From Mucilaginibacter sp. JRF (GTDB taxonomy: Bacteria; Bacteroidota; Bacteroidia; Sphingobacteriales; Sphingobacteriaceae): a stretch of 64,000 nucleotides of DNA. The notes below the pieces were generated by a model that ran no database searches, was not told the DNA's origin, and worked only from the letters and a program-made list of their open reading frames with translations. Position numbers and translations under genes: made by a program. The stretch covers positions 519,165 to 583,164 of the forward strand of contig NZ_JADFBY010000003.1 in the NCBI RefSeq assembly GCF_015223065.1, written 5' to 3'. This document shows, piece after piece, positions 17,586 through 25,208 of the stretch (position 1 is its first letter; each line of letters starts with the position of its first letter).

Positions 17586-18977
17586 TTAGTTAGCTTGTGC
17601 AGTGGTTGTGGTGCTTGCCCACCCCTGCAATTGCGGGCAGGCTGCGCTTTGCTCATCAATACGAATGTATGTTTCCTTACGTTTACGCTCAAACCACTCA
17701 CTTATCATGCGGTTCATTTTGGTATTGTAGGCCTGCTCTTTCAGTTTCGGGAAATCCTTTTCAATGCTGGCCTTGTGCGCGTCAGTTACTGACTTCAGGT
17801 AAAGTATCTTATAGTTCTTTTTACCGTCTTTTTCGGTCAGTAATTGTGGTTTTGAAAATTCGCCAACCTTCATGGTATCAATAACCAGGGCAACCTGCGG
17901 GTCAAGCTTATCAGTAGGGATAAGCGTACTGCGCGATTGTACATCCTCCAGGTTAAGCATCATACCACCGTTGTATTTGGTATCTTTATTATCAGAGTAA
18001 TAAGCCGCCGCGCTCGAAAAGTCGATGGCTTTATTCTTCTTCATCACGGTATAAATACTATCGGCCATGTGGCTTGCACGGGTTAAGCTGGCTTCGGTAG
18101 TGGTCGGGATGATCAGGATATGACGAACGTGTACCTGCTCGCCACGGCGCTCTATCACCTGTAAAAAGTGGAAACCATACTCTGACTCAAACACCGGCGA
18201 TATTTCACCTGCCTTTAGCTTGAACGCGTATGAGGCAAATTCCTTAACGTAGCTGTTACGGTCGGCAAAGCCAAGGTCACCACCTTCGGCAGCCGAGCCA
18301 TCCTGCGAGTATAAGCGGGCAAGCGATGCAAAATCCTCACCTTTTTTTACACGGGTACGCAGGTCTTCAGCTTTTTGCTTGAAAGCAGCCTTTTCCTCTT
18401 TAGTAAGCTTAGGCTGAAAAACTATCTCGCCAACCTCAACCTCTTTATTTATGGTTGGTAAGCTGTCTTTAGGTATCTTCTCAAAAAACTCCTTTACCTC
18501 CTGCGGGGTAACATTCAGCTTTTCGATGATCTTTTCGCGCATGCGCTGGGCAACCAGCTGCTCATGCAAATCGTCGCGGATCTCATCCTTGTATTGCAGT
18601 ACTGAACGGCCCAGGAAACCTTCAAGTCTTTCCTGCCCGCCGGCACGCTGTATCATGCCACGCATACGGCGGTCAACCTCGTTGTCAACTTCCTCATCCT
18701 TCACAATAACACTATCAATAATAGCCTGCTGACCAAGCAGCTTCTGGCTTATCAGTGTTTGCATTATCTGGCACTTAATATCCGGATTGGGCACACCACC
18801 CTCGGCCTGGTAACGTGCGTATTGCAGCTCAATGTCTGATTGCAGTATGGGGCTGTTGCCCACTACGGCCGAAACCTTATCAAGCGTTTGTTTTTTTTGC
18901 GCGAACGCGGTACCTGCCATCAGCATTAACCCTAACGCCGCCTTCGCGATGTTTTTGATGTATCTTAATTTACTCAT
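17586..18977 (-). CDS. SurA-like periplasmic peptidyl-prolyl isomerase/chaperone
   Basis: A 463-residue protein with a signal peptide (cleavage after AFAQ). The SurA_N-like helical region spans about residues 30-150, starting LDKVSAVVGNSPILQSDIE. Two parvulin (PpiC) domains follow, at about 175-275 (EVGEIVFQP ... GFHFLQVIERRGEQ) and 280-385 (HVRHILIIPTT ... GEFSKPQL). The domain order matches SurA, which helps outer-membrane proteins fold in the periplasm. It is probably co-transcribed with the MoxR gene 5 bases downstream. Confidence 0.9.
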   Translation of the reverse strand: MSKLRYIKNIAKAALGLMLMAGTAFAQKKQTLDKVSAVVGNSPILQSDIELQYARYQAEGGVPNPDIKCQIMQTLISQKLLGQQAIIDSVIVKDEEVDNEVDRRMRGMIQRAGGQERLEGFLGRSVLQYKDEIRDDLHEQLVAQRMREKIIEKLNVTPQEVKEFFEKIPKDSLPTINKEVEVGEIVFQPKLTKEEKAAFKQKAEDLRTRVKKGEDFASLARLYSQDGSAAEGGDLGFADRNSYVKEFASYAFKLKAGEISPVFESEYGFHFLQVIERRGEQVHVRHILIIPTTTEASLTRASHMADSIYTVMKKNKAIDFSSAAAYYSDNKDTKYNGGMMLNLEDVQSRSTLIPTDKLDPQVALVIDTMKVGEFSKPQLLTEKDGKKNYKILYLKSVTDAHKASIEKDFPKLKEQAYNTKMNRMISEWFERKRKETYIRIDEQSAACPQLQGWASTTTTAQAN

Positions 18978-19103
18978 TCTGTATCGGATAGCTATCCTTT
19001 AAAAAAACACGAATTTCGGTAAAAAATTGTTAATTACCTCGTTAAAATAAATATGCGCTATATTATTGTGCTAATATGCCCATAAAGCTTCAAAGCGTTT
19101 AAT

Positions 19104-19111
19104 TACTTTTG
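19104..19111 (+). promoter_or_regulatory. TAnnTTTG promoter box before the rdgB operon
   Basis: The sequence tacttttg fits TAnnTTTG. It overlaps the first possible (TTG) start of the next gene, so the gene must begin further downstream, at the GTG at 19127. Confidence 0.5.
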
Positions 19112-19126
19112 TTAAAATTTGTTAAA

Positions 19127-19681
19127 GTGAGAGTAGAAGATCCGGCCGCGTACAAGTATTTGTTTAATGATGATGTGTTTTTGTTAAGCACTGAAAAGCA
19201 CTTATTTAACGGTGCCACGCCGGTTACTGAACAACCGGCTGCGGTTCAACAACCCGCTGTTGAGGCAAAGGCTGAAACACCTGCCGAGCCTATCGCTCCA
19301 AAACCTGTTCAATACCTCGGTCAAAATAAGAAGGGCTTTGTGGTATTAACCTATTATACCGATGCCCAATTTATAGCCGCCGACCACCAAGCCGCGCTCG
19401 AGGCAACTTTAAAACGTAAGGATCATACCATAGATGATATAGCTATCGTTAATATTGCCGGGAATGCTGATGTATCATTATCAGCCTTACTGCAACAGCT
19501 AAACCCTAAAAGGCTGCTGGTGCTGGGTAAACAGTCCATACCCGTGGGGTTAAATGGCACGGCGTTCAACCAGGCGCAGCAAATAAACGGCCTGCCCGTG
19601 CTGGTAACTTTTGCCTTTGGCGAGATGATGAGCAGCAACGACAATAAAAAGGCTTTTTGGGAGCAGGTAAAAAACTTTTAA
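19127..19681 (+). CDS. Hypothetical protein, possible UDG-fold / polymerase III psi-like
   Basis: A 184-residue protein; I choose the GTG at 19127 because the upstream TTG at 19109 lies within the -7 promoter box. Residues 1-30 form a short motif-rich head (DPAAYKYLFNDDVFLL). A Pro/Ala/Glu-rich linker follows (about 35-60), then a compact alpha/beta domain with LLVLGKQSIPVG and a C-terminal LPVLVTFAFGEMM...KKAFWEQVKNF. The last segment resembles the end of uracil-DNA-glycosylase-fold proteins, where a His-Pro-S motif precedes 'lK..fWe.lk'; the His is absent. The catalytically dead UDG-fold psi subunit of DNA polymerase III is one possibility. It ends three bases before rdgB, so it belongs to that operon. 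Function not established. Confidence 0.6.
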   Translation: MRVEDPAAYKYLFNDDVFLLSTEKHLFNGATPVTEQPAAVQQPAVEAKAETPAEPIAPKPVQYLGQNKKGFVVLTYYTDAQFIAADHQAALEATLKRKDHTIDDIAIVNIAGNADVSLSALLQQLNPKRLLVLGKQSIPVGLNGTAFNQAQQINGLPVLVTFAFGEMMSSNDNKKAFWEQVKNF

Positions 19682-19684
19682 AAC

Positions 19685-20266
19685 ATGCACAAACTTGTAC
19701 TGGCCACCAACAACCGCCACAAGCTGGAGGAGGTTGCGCAAATGATAGGCGATAAAATTGAATTGCTTACCCTGGCCGATATTGGCTTTACCGGCGATAT
19801 TGACGAACCCGGAGTAACCTTTGCCGAGAACGCCTCGATAAAAAGCCGCCATATTTTTGACCGTTACAGCATTAATTGCTTTGCCGATGACAGCGGCCTG
19901 GAGATAGATGCCCTGAACGGCGAACCGGGCGTGTACTCGGCACGGTACGCGGGCACGCATGGCAACCATGAGGCCAATATGGATAAGGCACTAAAAAACA
20001 TGGAAGGTGTTACCGATCGTTCGGCACGCTTTCGTACCGTAATATCATTGATATGGGAAGGACAGGAGCATTTGTTTGACGGAACGGTTGAAGGCACTAT
20101 TCGCCATGAGCGAGCTGGCGACGGCGGTTTCGGGTACGACCCGATATTTGAGCCCGAAGGCCATACCATTACCTTCGCGCAAATGAGCATCGACGAGAAA
20201 AATACCATTAGCCACCGCGCAAGAGCGCTTGAGGGACTTATACGTTTTTTAGAAAGTGTTGATTAA
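19685..20266 (+). CDS. rdgB: XTP/dITP diphosphatase (RdgB/HAM1 family)
   Basis: A 193-residue house-cleaning nucleotidase that hydrolyses dITP, dXTP and ITP to monophosphates and keeps deaminated purines out of DNA. Family motifs are all present: LATNNRHKLEE (the T/S-x-N-x-x-K start), GVTFAENASIKS, ADDSGLEIDALNG, PGVYSARYAG, GDGGFGYDPIF and SHRARAL. Its start follows the preceding small gene by three bases, consistent with translational coupling. Confidence 0.96.
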   Translation: MHKLVLATNNRHKLEEVAQMIGDKIELLTLADIGFTGDIDEPGVTFAENASIKSRHIFDRYSINCFADDSGLEIDALNGEPGVYSARYAGTHGNHEANMDKALKNMEGVTDRSARFRTVISLIWEGQEHLFDGTVEGTIRHERAGDGGFGYDPIFEPEGHTITFAQMSIDEKNTISHRARALEGLIRFLESVD

Positions 20267-20290
20267 GCAGCGGCAGAGGATAAATTTATA

Positions 20291-20298
20291 TATGTTTG
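20291..20298 (+). promoter_or_regulatory. TAnnTTTG promoter box close to the marR start
   Basis: The sequence tatgtttg ends 7 bases before the ATG at 20306, the same spacing seen at cysS, which would give a leaderless transcript. Confidence 0.45.
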
Positions 20299-20305
20299 CT
20301 ACATT

Positions 20306-20758
20306 ATGCGCAACCCGTTAAAGCATCAGGAAACGATAGATTATTTGCTTAAGATAGTTTGGCAAAATATGGCCAACCGCTATAACCAAATAGTTATTGA
20401 GCATGGCATCACCCAAAAAATAGGGTATCTGCTTATTAATATTGATGAAACGGAGGGCACCACGGTATCGCAAGCCGCACAGCTTTTGGGTTTGAAATCA
20501 ACCAGCCTTTCGCGCATGCTAAACCACCTGGAAACAACCGGGTTGATATACCGTGAAATGAACGCGGGCGACAAACGCTCGGTTAAAATATACCTTACTC
20601 CCGAAGGTAAAGAAAAGCGACAGCTTGCGCGCCAGGTGGTAAAACAATTTAATAATTACCTCAACAGCCGCATTAACGAGAAGGAGCGCGATTACCTCAG
20701 CAATCTGCTTAAAAAGATCAATACCCTCACACTAAACTACGATCCGGATAAACATTGA
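20306..20758 (+). CDS. MarR-family transcriptional regulator
   Basis: A 150-residue winged-helix regulator. The recognition region reads TTVSQAAQLLGLKSTSLSRML (about residues 52-72) followed by the wing (REMNAGDKRSVKIYLT), with long N- and C-terminal dimerisation helices. MarR proteins usually repress nearby genes and respond to small aromatic ligands; no obvious target stands out, as rdgB lies upstream and FKBP lipoproteins downstream with their own promoter. The regulon is unknown. Confidence 0.93.
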   Translation: MRNPLKHQETIDYLLKIVWQNMANRYNQIVIEHGITQKIGYLLINIDETEGTTVSQAAQLLGLKSTSLSRMLNHLETTGLIYREMNAGDKRSVKIYLTPEGKEKRQLARQVVKQFNNYLNSRINEKERDYLSNLLKKINTLTLNYDPDKH

Positions 20759-20837
20759 TCATCAGCTAAAATAAAGCACCCGCCGCGGCGTTAAACGTTA
20801 AAAAGTGTTAAGCTGCTGTTTTTGAATTATAAAACGA

Positions 20838-20845
20838 TAACTTTG
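20838..20845 (+). promoter_or_regulatory. TAnnTTTG promoter box of the FKBP lipoprotein pair
   Basis: The sequence taactttg fits the -7 consensus and lies 16 bases before the ATG at 20862. Confidence 0.5.
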
Positions 20846-20861
20846 CCGGTCGAGAAGTAAG

Positions 20862-21365
20862 ATGAACAGGATACTGTTGGTTATATTATGCTTTGCAGCG
20901 GTGGCTATGGCCGCAGGCTGTCAAAAATCATTAGTTGGTGCCGAAAGATACCGCGAGCAGGCCCGTATTGATGACGAGCTTTTACAGCAGTATATTACCG
21001 ATAATAACCTACAGGATGTGGCACAACGTGTTGATACCACCGGTGTTTATTACATAGTGGTTAATGCCGGCACGGGTAACGCTGTATTTACCAACTCAAC
21101 CAGGGTAACGGTAGGCTACAAGGCCAAGCTTTTGCTAACCGGCCAAACGGTTGATTCAACGGCTAATTTCCATCCATCTTATACATTGGGTAGTGGTATT
21201 ATCAGGGCATGGCAACTGGGCATTCCGCAGGTACAAAAGGGTGGCAGGGTGCGCATACTATCGCCATCGCGCTATGCTTACGGCCCTTACGAACAGCCTA
21301 ACTATGGTATACCGGCCAACTCGCTTCTCGAATTTGATATAACGCTATACGACGTAACGAACTAA
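20862..21365 (+). CDS. FKBP-type peptidyl-prolyl isomerase lipoprotein (single domain)
   Basis: A 167-residue lipoprotein (lipobox MAAGC, Cys about residue 20). A short helical region (RIDDELLQQYITDNNL) precedes one FKBP domain (about 60-165) with RVTVGYKAKLLLTG, 'RAWQLGIPQVQKGG', SPSRYAYG, IPANSLLEFDITL. FKBPs speed up proline isomerisation; this one would act at the envelope. The aromatic pocket is partly conserved. Its stop lies five bases before a second FKBP lipoprotein, so the two form an operon. Confidence 0.9.
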   Translation: MNRILLVILCFAAVAMAAGCQKSLVGAERYREQARIDDELLQQYITDNNLQDVAQRVDTTGVYYIVVNAGTGNAVFTNSTRVTVGYKAKLLLTGQTVDSTANFHPSYTLGSGIIRAWQLGIPQVQKGGRVRILSPSRYAYGPYEQPNYGIPANSLLEFDITLYDVTN

Positions 21366-21370
21366 CATAG

Positions 21371-22306
21371 ATGAAACAAAAACTATTTACTTTTTTATTG
21401 TTCTCAACCGTGATCTTCGCATCATGTAATAAGGATAAAGTTTATCCGAATATTAAGGAGTATGATGACCAGCAGATACAAAACTATATAAGCACCAACG
21501 GACTAAGCAGCATGCTGCGCGATACCAGCGATGGCGATACATCAGGCATGTACTATCAATTGATTGATAAAGGTTTGGTTGATAGTCCCCGCATTCAATA
21601 CTCTGATCGTGTGGCCATGGTATACACTATTCGCAGCTTTGATGGCAAGTACATAGCTTCTGATACCATAGTTAACCATTATTATGGCTTTTTAGGTCAG
21701 TTCAAATCAGCTAACCTGCCACAGGGGTTACAAAATGCTATCTACAATGTGCTTAGGTATAAAGGTGCCAGCGCGCGCTTGCTAATACCATCGCGCATGG
21801 CGTATGGTGTTAACGGTTACGGATCGGGCAGTAGCAGCTCGGGCAACCGTATTGCCGGTAACCAATGCCTTGATTACTGGGTGCGCATAGTGGCCGATCA
21901 GCCTGCTTATGATGACCTGAGCATCAACAAATACGCGAATGCTTACGGTATAGGTATCACCGGTTACACTAAAACAGCATCAGGCTTATACTATAAGGTA
22001 TCGGGATCAGATACCGGAAGTGTAATTGCGAGAACATCAAGTGTTGGTGTTACCTACTCCCTTTATAACATGAACAATACCAAAATTGATGAGGCTACCA
22101 GCAGCACAACTTTTGTTGTTGAACAACTGGTGCCCGGAGCTATTGAAGGCTTAATGAAAGCCAAGAACGGCCAAACCGTTTCGTTGATTGTACCCTCGGC
22201 TTTAGCCTATGGCACATCAGGCAGTACATCAATACCTGCTTTCAGTTGCCTTAAATGGGATTTCTCTATCACGAGTGTTAGCAGTAACGAAGGCACTACA
22301 GAATAA
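21371..22306 (+). CDS. FKBP-type isomerase lipoprotein with two tandem domains
   Basis: A 311-residue lipoprotein (lipobox FASC, Cys19). Two FKBP-like domains follow each other. The first (about residues 75-175) has 'LPQGLQNAIYNVLRYKG' and IPSRMAYGVNG. The second (about 190-305) has VPGAIEGLMKAKNGQTVS, VPSALAYG and IPAFSCLKWDFSI. Each is preceded by a YxxI/NxYxxxxGI helix like that of the upstream gene, which suggests duplication. It is probably an envelope folding factor or a binding protein that has lost some activity. A terminator follows. Confidence 0.85.
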   Translation: MKQKLFTFLLFSTVIFASCNKDKVYPNIKEYDDQQIQNYISTNGLSSMLRDTSDGDTSGMYYQLIDKGLVDSPRIQYSDRVAMVYTIRSFDGKYIASDTIVNHYYGFLGQFKSANLPQGLQNAIYNVLRYKGASARLLIPSRMAYGVNGYGSGSSSSGNRIAGNQCLDYWVRIVADQPAYDDLSINKYANAYGIGITGYTKTASGLYYKVSGSDTGSVIARTSSVGVTYSLYNMNNTKIDEATSSTTFVVEQLVPGAIEGLMKAKNGQTVSLIVPSALAYGTSGSTSIPAFSCLKWDFSITSVSSNEGTTE

Positions 22307-22331
22307 TAAATTAAAAGATTATCTTTTATAA

Positions 22332-22372
22332 ACAAATAGCCGGATGTTGATGAAACGTCCGGCTATTTGTTG
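22332..22372 (+). terminator. Bidirectional terminator between FKBP and crtZ genes
   Basis: A 12-base stem caaatagccgga (22333-22344) / tccggctatttg (22358-22369) with a 13-base loop and flanking A/T lies between convergent stop codons. Confidence 0.8.
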
Positions 22373-22381
22373 TATAGCTTA

Positions 22382-22819
22382 TTACTTGAACCACTTGCGG
22401 CTCGCTACCAAAAGCCCGAACTCCTCAGATGGATTTTTCTCTGTTGATTTATGATGGATCTTATGCGCCCGGCGTATGCCCATTAAATATCGGTTAGTGC
22501 TCCTGAAAGCCTTAAAACGATTGTGGATGAACCAATCGTGAAATATAAAGTAGACGGTGCCATAAATGCTGATGCCGGTACCCAGCCAAAAGCGGTAGTC
22601 AAGCATTGTATGCCCAAGCCACATCAGCCATAAGGCCAAAACGGCAAAGCCAATGCTGAAAACATCATTCAGCTCAAACCAGCCATGCCGCTGCTGGTGG
22701 TGTGTTTTATGAATAAACCACAGCGGCCCATGAAACAGATATTTATGAATGAACCACGAAAAGGCCTCCATAAAAGCTATGGTTGCTATAGTGATGGCTA
22801 TATTAATGAGTATTTGCAT
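22382..22819 (-). CDS. crtZ: Beta-carotene hydroxylase (CrtZ type, fatty-acid hydroxylase superfamily)
   Basis: A 145-residue membrane di-iron hydroxylase with three to four helices. All four histidine boxes are present: HKYLFH (H-x4-H), HKTHH (H-x2-H-H), HDWFIH (H-x4-H) and HKIHH (H-x2-H-H). This spacing and the short length match CrtZ, which adds 3-hydroxyls to beta-carotene to make zeaxanthin. No other carotenoid gene lies in the window. A different member of the superfamily cannot be excluded, but the fit with CrtZ is close. Confidence 0.85.
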   Translation of the reverse strand: MQILINIAITIATIAFMEAFSWFIHKYLFHGPLWFIHKTHHQQRHGWFELNDVFSIGFAVLALWLMWLGHTMLDYRFWLGTGISIYGTVYFIFHDWFIHNRFKAFRSTNRYLMGIRRAHKIHHKSTEKNPSEEFGLLVASRKWFK

Positions 22820-22984
22820 TGGGATAGTTAAAGATATATCTTCTATAATTTTTTAAGTGTTAGATAGGTGATTTTGTTTTGAGTGAGATAGTGGAACGAA
22901 TTAACAACCACTAACAAATATTTCTGCGCTCATGAGCAGTAGCAGTGCTATTCGAGGTTTGTGCTTTTTATTATCGTCAGTCTG

Positions 22985-23105
22985 CTCTTGGGCGCAGAGC
23001 CCAGTTACTTTGTCTTAGACACAAAGTAACCAAAAGTCAAGGCAGAAAAAACCTTCCGCCCACAAGGCCATACTCCCTGGCCCGGTTTTCTGCCAGGCCG
23101 ACGCT
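22985..23105. repeat. Composite palindromic repeat block
   Basis: Two nested inverted repeats are visible: gttactttgt (23004-23013) with acaaagtaac (23021-23030), and ggcagaaaa (23041-23049) with ttttctgcc (23086-23094). A weaker gggc/gccc pair lies before them. From general knowledge, similar 'ttactttgtc...acaaagtaacc' blocks occur dispersed in Sphingobacteriaceae genomes; the copy number here cannot be checked. Confidence 0.6.
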
Positions 23106-23142
23106 CTTTTTCTTTTGATTGTTATTACTCTATAAAAAAACG

Positions 23143-23227
23143 CGTCATTGCGAGGCATGAAGCAATCTCTTTAGGATATTACAGTAGAACAAGTCGCTTG
23201 GGGATTGCTTCGTTCCTCGCAATGACG
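23143..23227. repeat. 85-base inverted-repeat element (tcattgcgag family), complete copy
   Basis: The 25-base arms 23143-23167 and 23203-23227 are inverted copies with two mismatches and begin/end with cgtcattgcgagg / cctcgcaatgacg. The 35-base centre holds ctctttaggatatt and caagtcgctt. A second copy, cut by the window edge, starts at 63938 and shares the centre. It looks like a small non-coding mobile or REP-like element. Confidence 0.8.
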
Positions 23228-23241
23228 TATTTTTAAAAAAA

Positions 23242-23275
23242 TCCTCCCCCTCGGGGAGGATTTAGGAGGGGCTTC
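23242..23275. repeat. C/G-run palindrome with trailing G run
   Basis: The stem tcctcccc / ggggagga (23242-23260, three-base loop) is followed by atttaggagggg. The layout, a palindrome of C/G runs followed by a second G run, resembles one arm of the element found inside radA (34301-34376). Confidence 0.6.
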
Positions 23276-23372
23276 TCCACCATTGTAACAATTGCCAAGT
23301 AATATTATTAATCACACAGAGTTTACATACGGTTTTTCATATTTGCATTTATTACAACAAAGCATAATTGCA

Positions 23373-25037
23373 ATGAAATACAAATACCTCTTTTCGTTAT
23401 TCTTCGCTGCATCGGTTGTTGGGTCGGCATCGGCACAAAAAAAGGCGGCTACCCAACCCGCAGGTACTGATATTGCCCGTCCTAAACTGGTGGTAGGCAT
23501 AGTGGTTGACCAAATGCGTTGGGATTACCTGTACCGTTTTTACAGTCGCTACCAAACCGGTGGCTTTAAGCGTATGCTTAACGAGGGTTTTACCTGCGAA
23601 AATAACGATGTTGATTATTTGCCAACATTTACCGGCCCGGGCCATAGCTGTGTTTACACAGGTTCGGTACCATCAATACACGGTATAGCGGGTAACGATT
23701 TTATTATTCAGGCTACAGGCAAATCAATGTATTGTGCCGAGGATACTACTGTAAGCACCGTTGGCAGCAGCTCAAAAGCCGGCTTAATGTCGCCAAAGAA
23801 TTTGCAGGCAAGCACTATTACTGATGAGTTAAAACTGGCTACCAACTTCCGCTCAAAGGTTATTGGTATAGCGTTAAAGGATAGGGGTGGCATACTACCG
23901 GCTGGTCACACCGCAAACGCGGCCTATTGGTTTGATGATGCCAGCGGCAACTGGATAACCAGCACCTGGTACATGAAAGAGCTGCCTGCATGGGTAAAAA
24001 CGTTCAACGACCAAAAACTACCCGAAAAATATCTGAAACAGGATTGGAATACCCTGTACCCTATCGATACCTACGTACAAAGCTCGCCTGATAATAGTCC
24101 GCGTTACGAGGGTAAATTTGGCGGTACCGATGCACCGGTGTTCCCTATCAAAACATCGCAGCTGTATAAAGGCAATATGGGCATGATCCGCTCTACGCCT
24201 TATGGTAACTCTTTCACTTTAGACTTAGCCAAAGCCGCCGTTACCAACGAGCAATTGGGCAAAAACGTAGTAACCGACTTTTTAGCCGTAAGCCTTTCAT
24301 CAACCGATTATGTTGGTCACCAGTTTGGCCCTAACGCGGTTGAAACCGAGGATACTTACCTGCGTTTGGATAAGGATCTGGCCGCGTTCTTCACCTTTTT
24401 AGATGGACAGGTTGGCAAAGGCAATTATACCGTTTTCCTTACTGCCGACCATGCCGCGGCGCATAACCCAACCTTTTTGGTCGACCACAAGATACCGGGT
24501 GGCAACTGGAGCGAGGGCACAGCCATGAAAGAAATGAACGAGATGCTGAAAAGCAAATACAATGCGGATAAGATCATCCTTAGCCTAAACAACTACCAGG
24601 TTAACTTTAATTACAAAGTGATAGCTGATAACAAGCTGAACGAGGAAGACCTGAAAGCTGATTGTATTAAATACCTGCAAACCCAGCCCGATATACTTTA
24701 CGCTGTAGATATGACCAAAGCGGCGGTAGCGAATATACCGGCACATCTGCGCGAGCGTGTAATTAACGGTTACAGCAAAGAGCGTAGCGGTGTTATACAA
24801 ATTATGCTGAAGCCGGGTTATTTCTCAGGCGGACGTACCGGTACCACACACGGCACATGGGCTCCGTTTGATGCGCATATTCCGCTGGTATTTATGGGCT
24901 GGGGCATTAAACACGGCAGCCTTGCCCGCCAAACCCACATGACGGATATTTCAGGCACCATAGCATCCCTGCTGCATATTCAGCAACCAAGCGGCTGCAT
25001 CGGCCAGCCGATACCGGAAGTGATGAGTGGGAGATAG
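23373..25037 (+). CDS. pafA: PafA-type alkaline phosphatase
   Basis: A 554-residue enzyme from the ATG at 23373; an upstream start at 23292 would place a non-signal extension before an obvious signal peptide (cleavage after SASAQ). Active-site residues fit PafA of Elizabethkingia with a constant offset of 8: D46, nucleophile T87 in FTGPGH, N108 in GNDF, and K170/R172 in KDRGG. Further metal ligands lie in LTADHAA and in HGTWAPFD. PafA is a periplasmic zinc phosphomonoesterase that is not repressed by phosphate. Its product could be taken up by the PiT transporter at 4.8 kb. No PHO-box-like repeat is seen upstream. Confidence 0.93.
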   Translation: MKYKYLFSLFFAASVVGSASAQKKAATQPAGTDIARPKLVVGIVVDQMRWDYLYRFYSRYQTGGFKRMLNEGFTCENNDVDYLPTFTGPGHSCVYTGSVPSIHGIAGNDFIIQATGKSMYCAEDTTVSTVGSSSKAGLMSPKNLQASTITDELKLATNFRSKVIGIALKDRGGILPAGHTANAAYWFDDASGNWITSTWYMKELPAWVKTFNDQKLPEKYLKQDWNTLYPIDTYVQSSPDNSPRYEGKFGGTDAPVFPIKTSQLYKGNMGMIRSTPYGNSFTLDLAKAAVTNEQLGKNVVTDFLAVSLSSTDYVGHQFGPNAVETEDTYLRLDKDLAAFFTFLDGQVGKGNYTVFLTADHAAAHNPTFLVDHKIPGGNWSEGTAMKEMNEMLKSKYNADKIILSLNNYQVNFNYKVIADNKLNEEDLKADCIKYLQTQPDILYAVDMTKAAVANIPAHLRERVINGYSKERSGVIQIMLKPGYFSGGRTGTTHGTWAPFDAHIPLVFMGWGIKHGSLARQTHMTDISGTIASLLHIQQPSGCIGQPIPEVMSGR

Positions 25038-25042
25038 TTGGA

Positions 25043-25208
25043 GGAAGTCCGGAAGTCCGAAAGACAGTAGTCTGAAAGAATATATATTACATAAAGCAAA
25101 ATAGCCAGGTATATCGCCTGGCTATTTTGCTTTATGTAATGGTTGGAGAGCAAAGTCCGCAACTAAATCAAACTTCAACCTCCGAAACCCATCAACTTCC
25201 GGACTTCC
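25043..25208. repeat. Inverted 7-base-repeat arrays flanking a long terminator stem
   Basis: The exact 14-base inverted pair ggaagtccggaagt (25043-25056) and acttccggacttcc (25195-25208) brackets the terminator between convergent pafA and the next gene. The left side continues in degenerate heptads (ccgaaag, acagtag, tctgaaa). The right array reaches the base before the stop codon of the minus-strand gene. Confidence 0.65.
25086..25140 (+). terminator. Bidirectional terminator with perfect 24-base stem
   Basis: Bases 25086-25109 and 25117-25140 are perfectly complementary around a 7-base loop. The stem reads attacataaagcaaaatag... on one side. A/T at the base of the stem suits termination in both directions. 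Confidence 0.85.

Larger units (their letters stand above)
22820..23372. other. Repeat-rich intergenic region, no gene
   Basis: The 553 bases between divergent crtZ and pafA hold no credible open frame. From left to right they contain a plain A/T-rich stretch, a composite palindromic block (about 22985-23105), an 85-base inverted-repeat element (23143-23227), a C/G-run palindrome (23242-23275), and the pafA leader. A weak -7-like sequence (catatttg) lies about 30 bases before the pafA start. The density of repeats is the highest in the window. Confidence 0.7.

Noticed and set aside
19109..19126. TTG start at 19109 for the rdgB-operon protein
   Set aside because: The codon lies within the tacttttg promoter box, so it would not be transcribed in full; the GTG at 19127 fits better.
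22920..23290. The repeat cluster as a CRISPR array
   Set aside because: The repeats are of different kinds, each occurs once here, and there are no regular spacers or cas genes.
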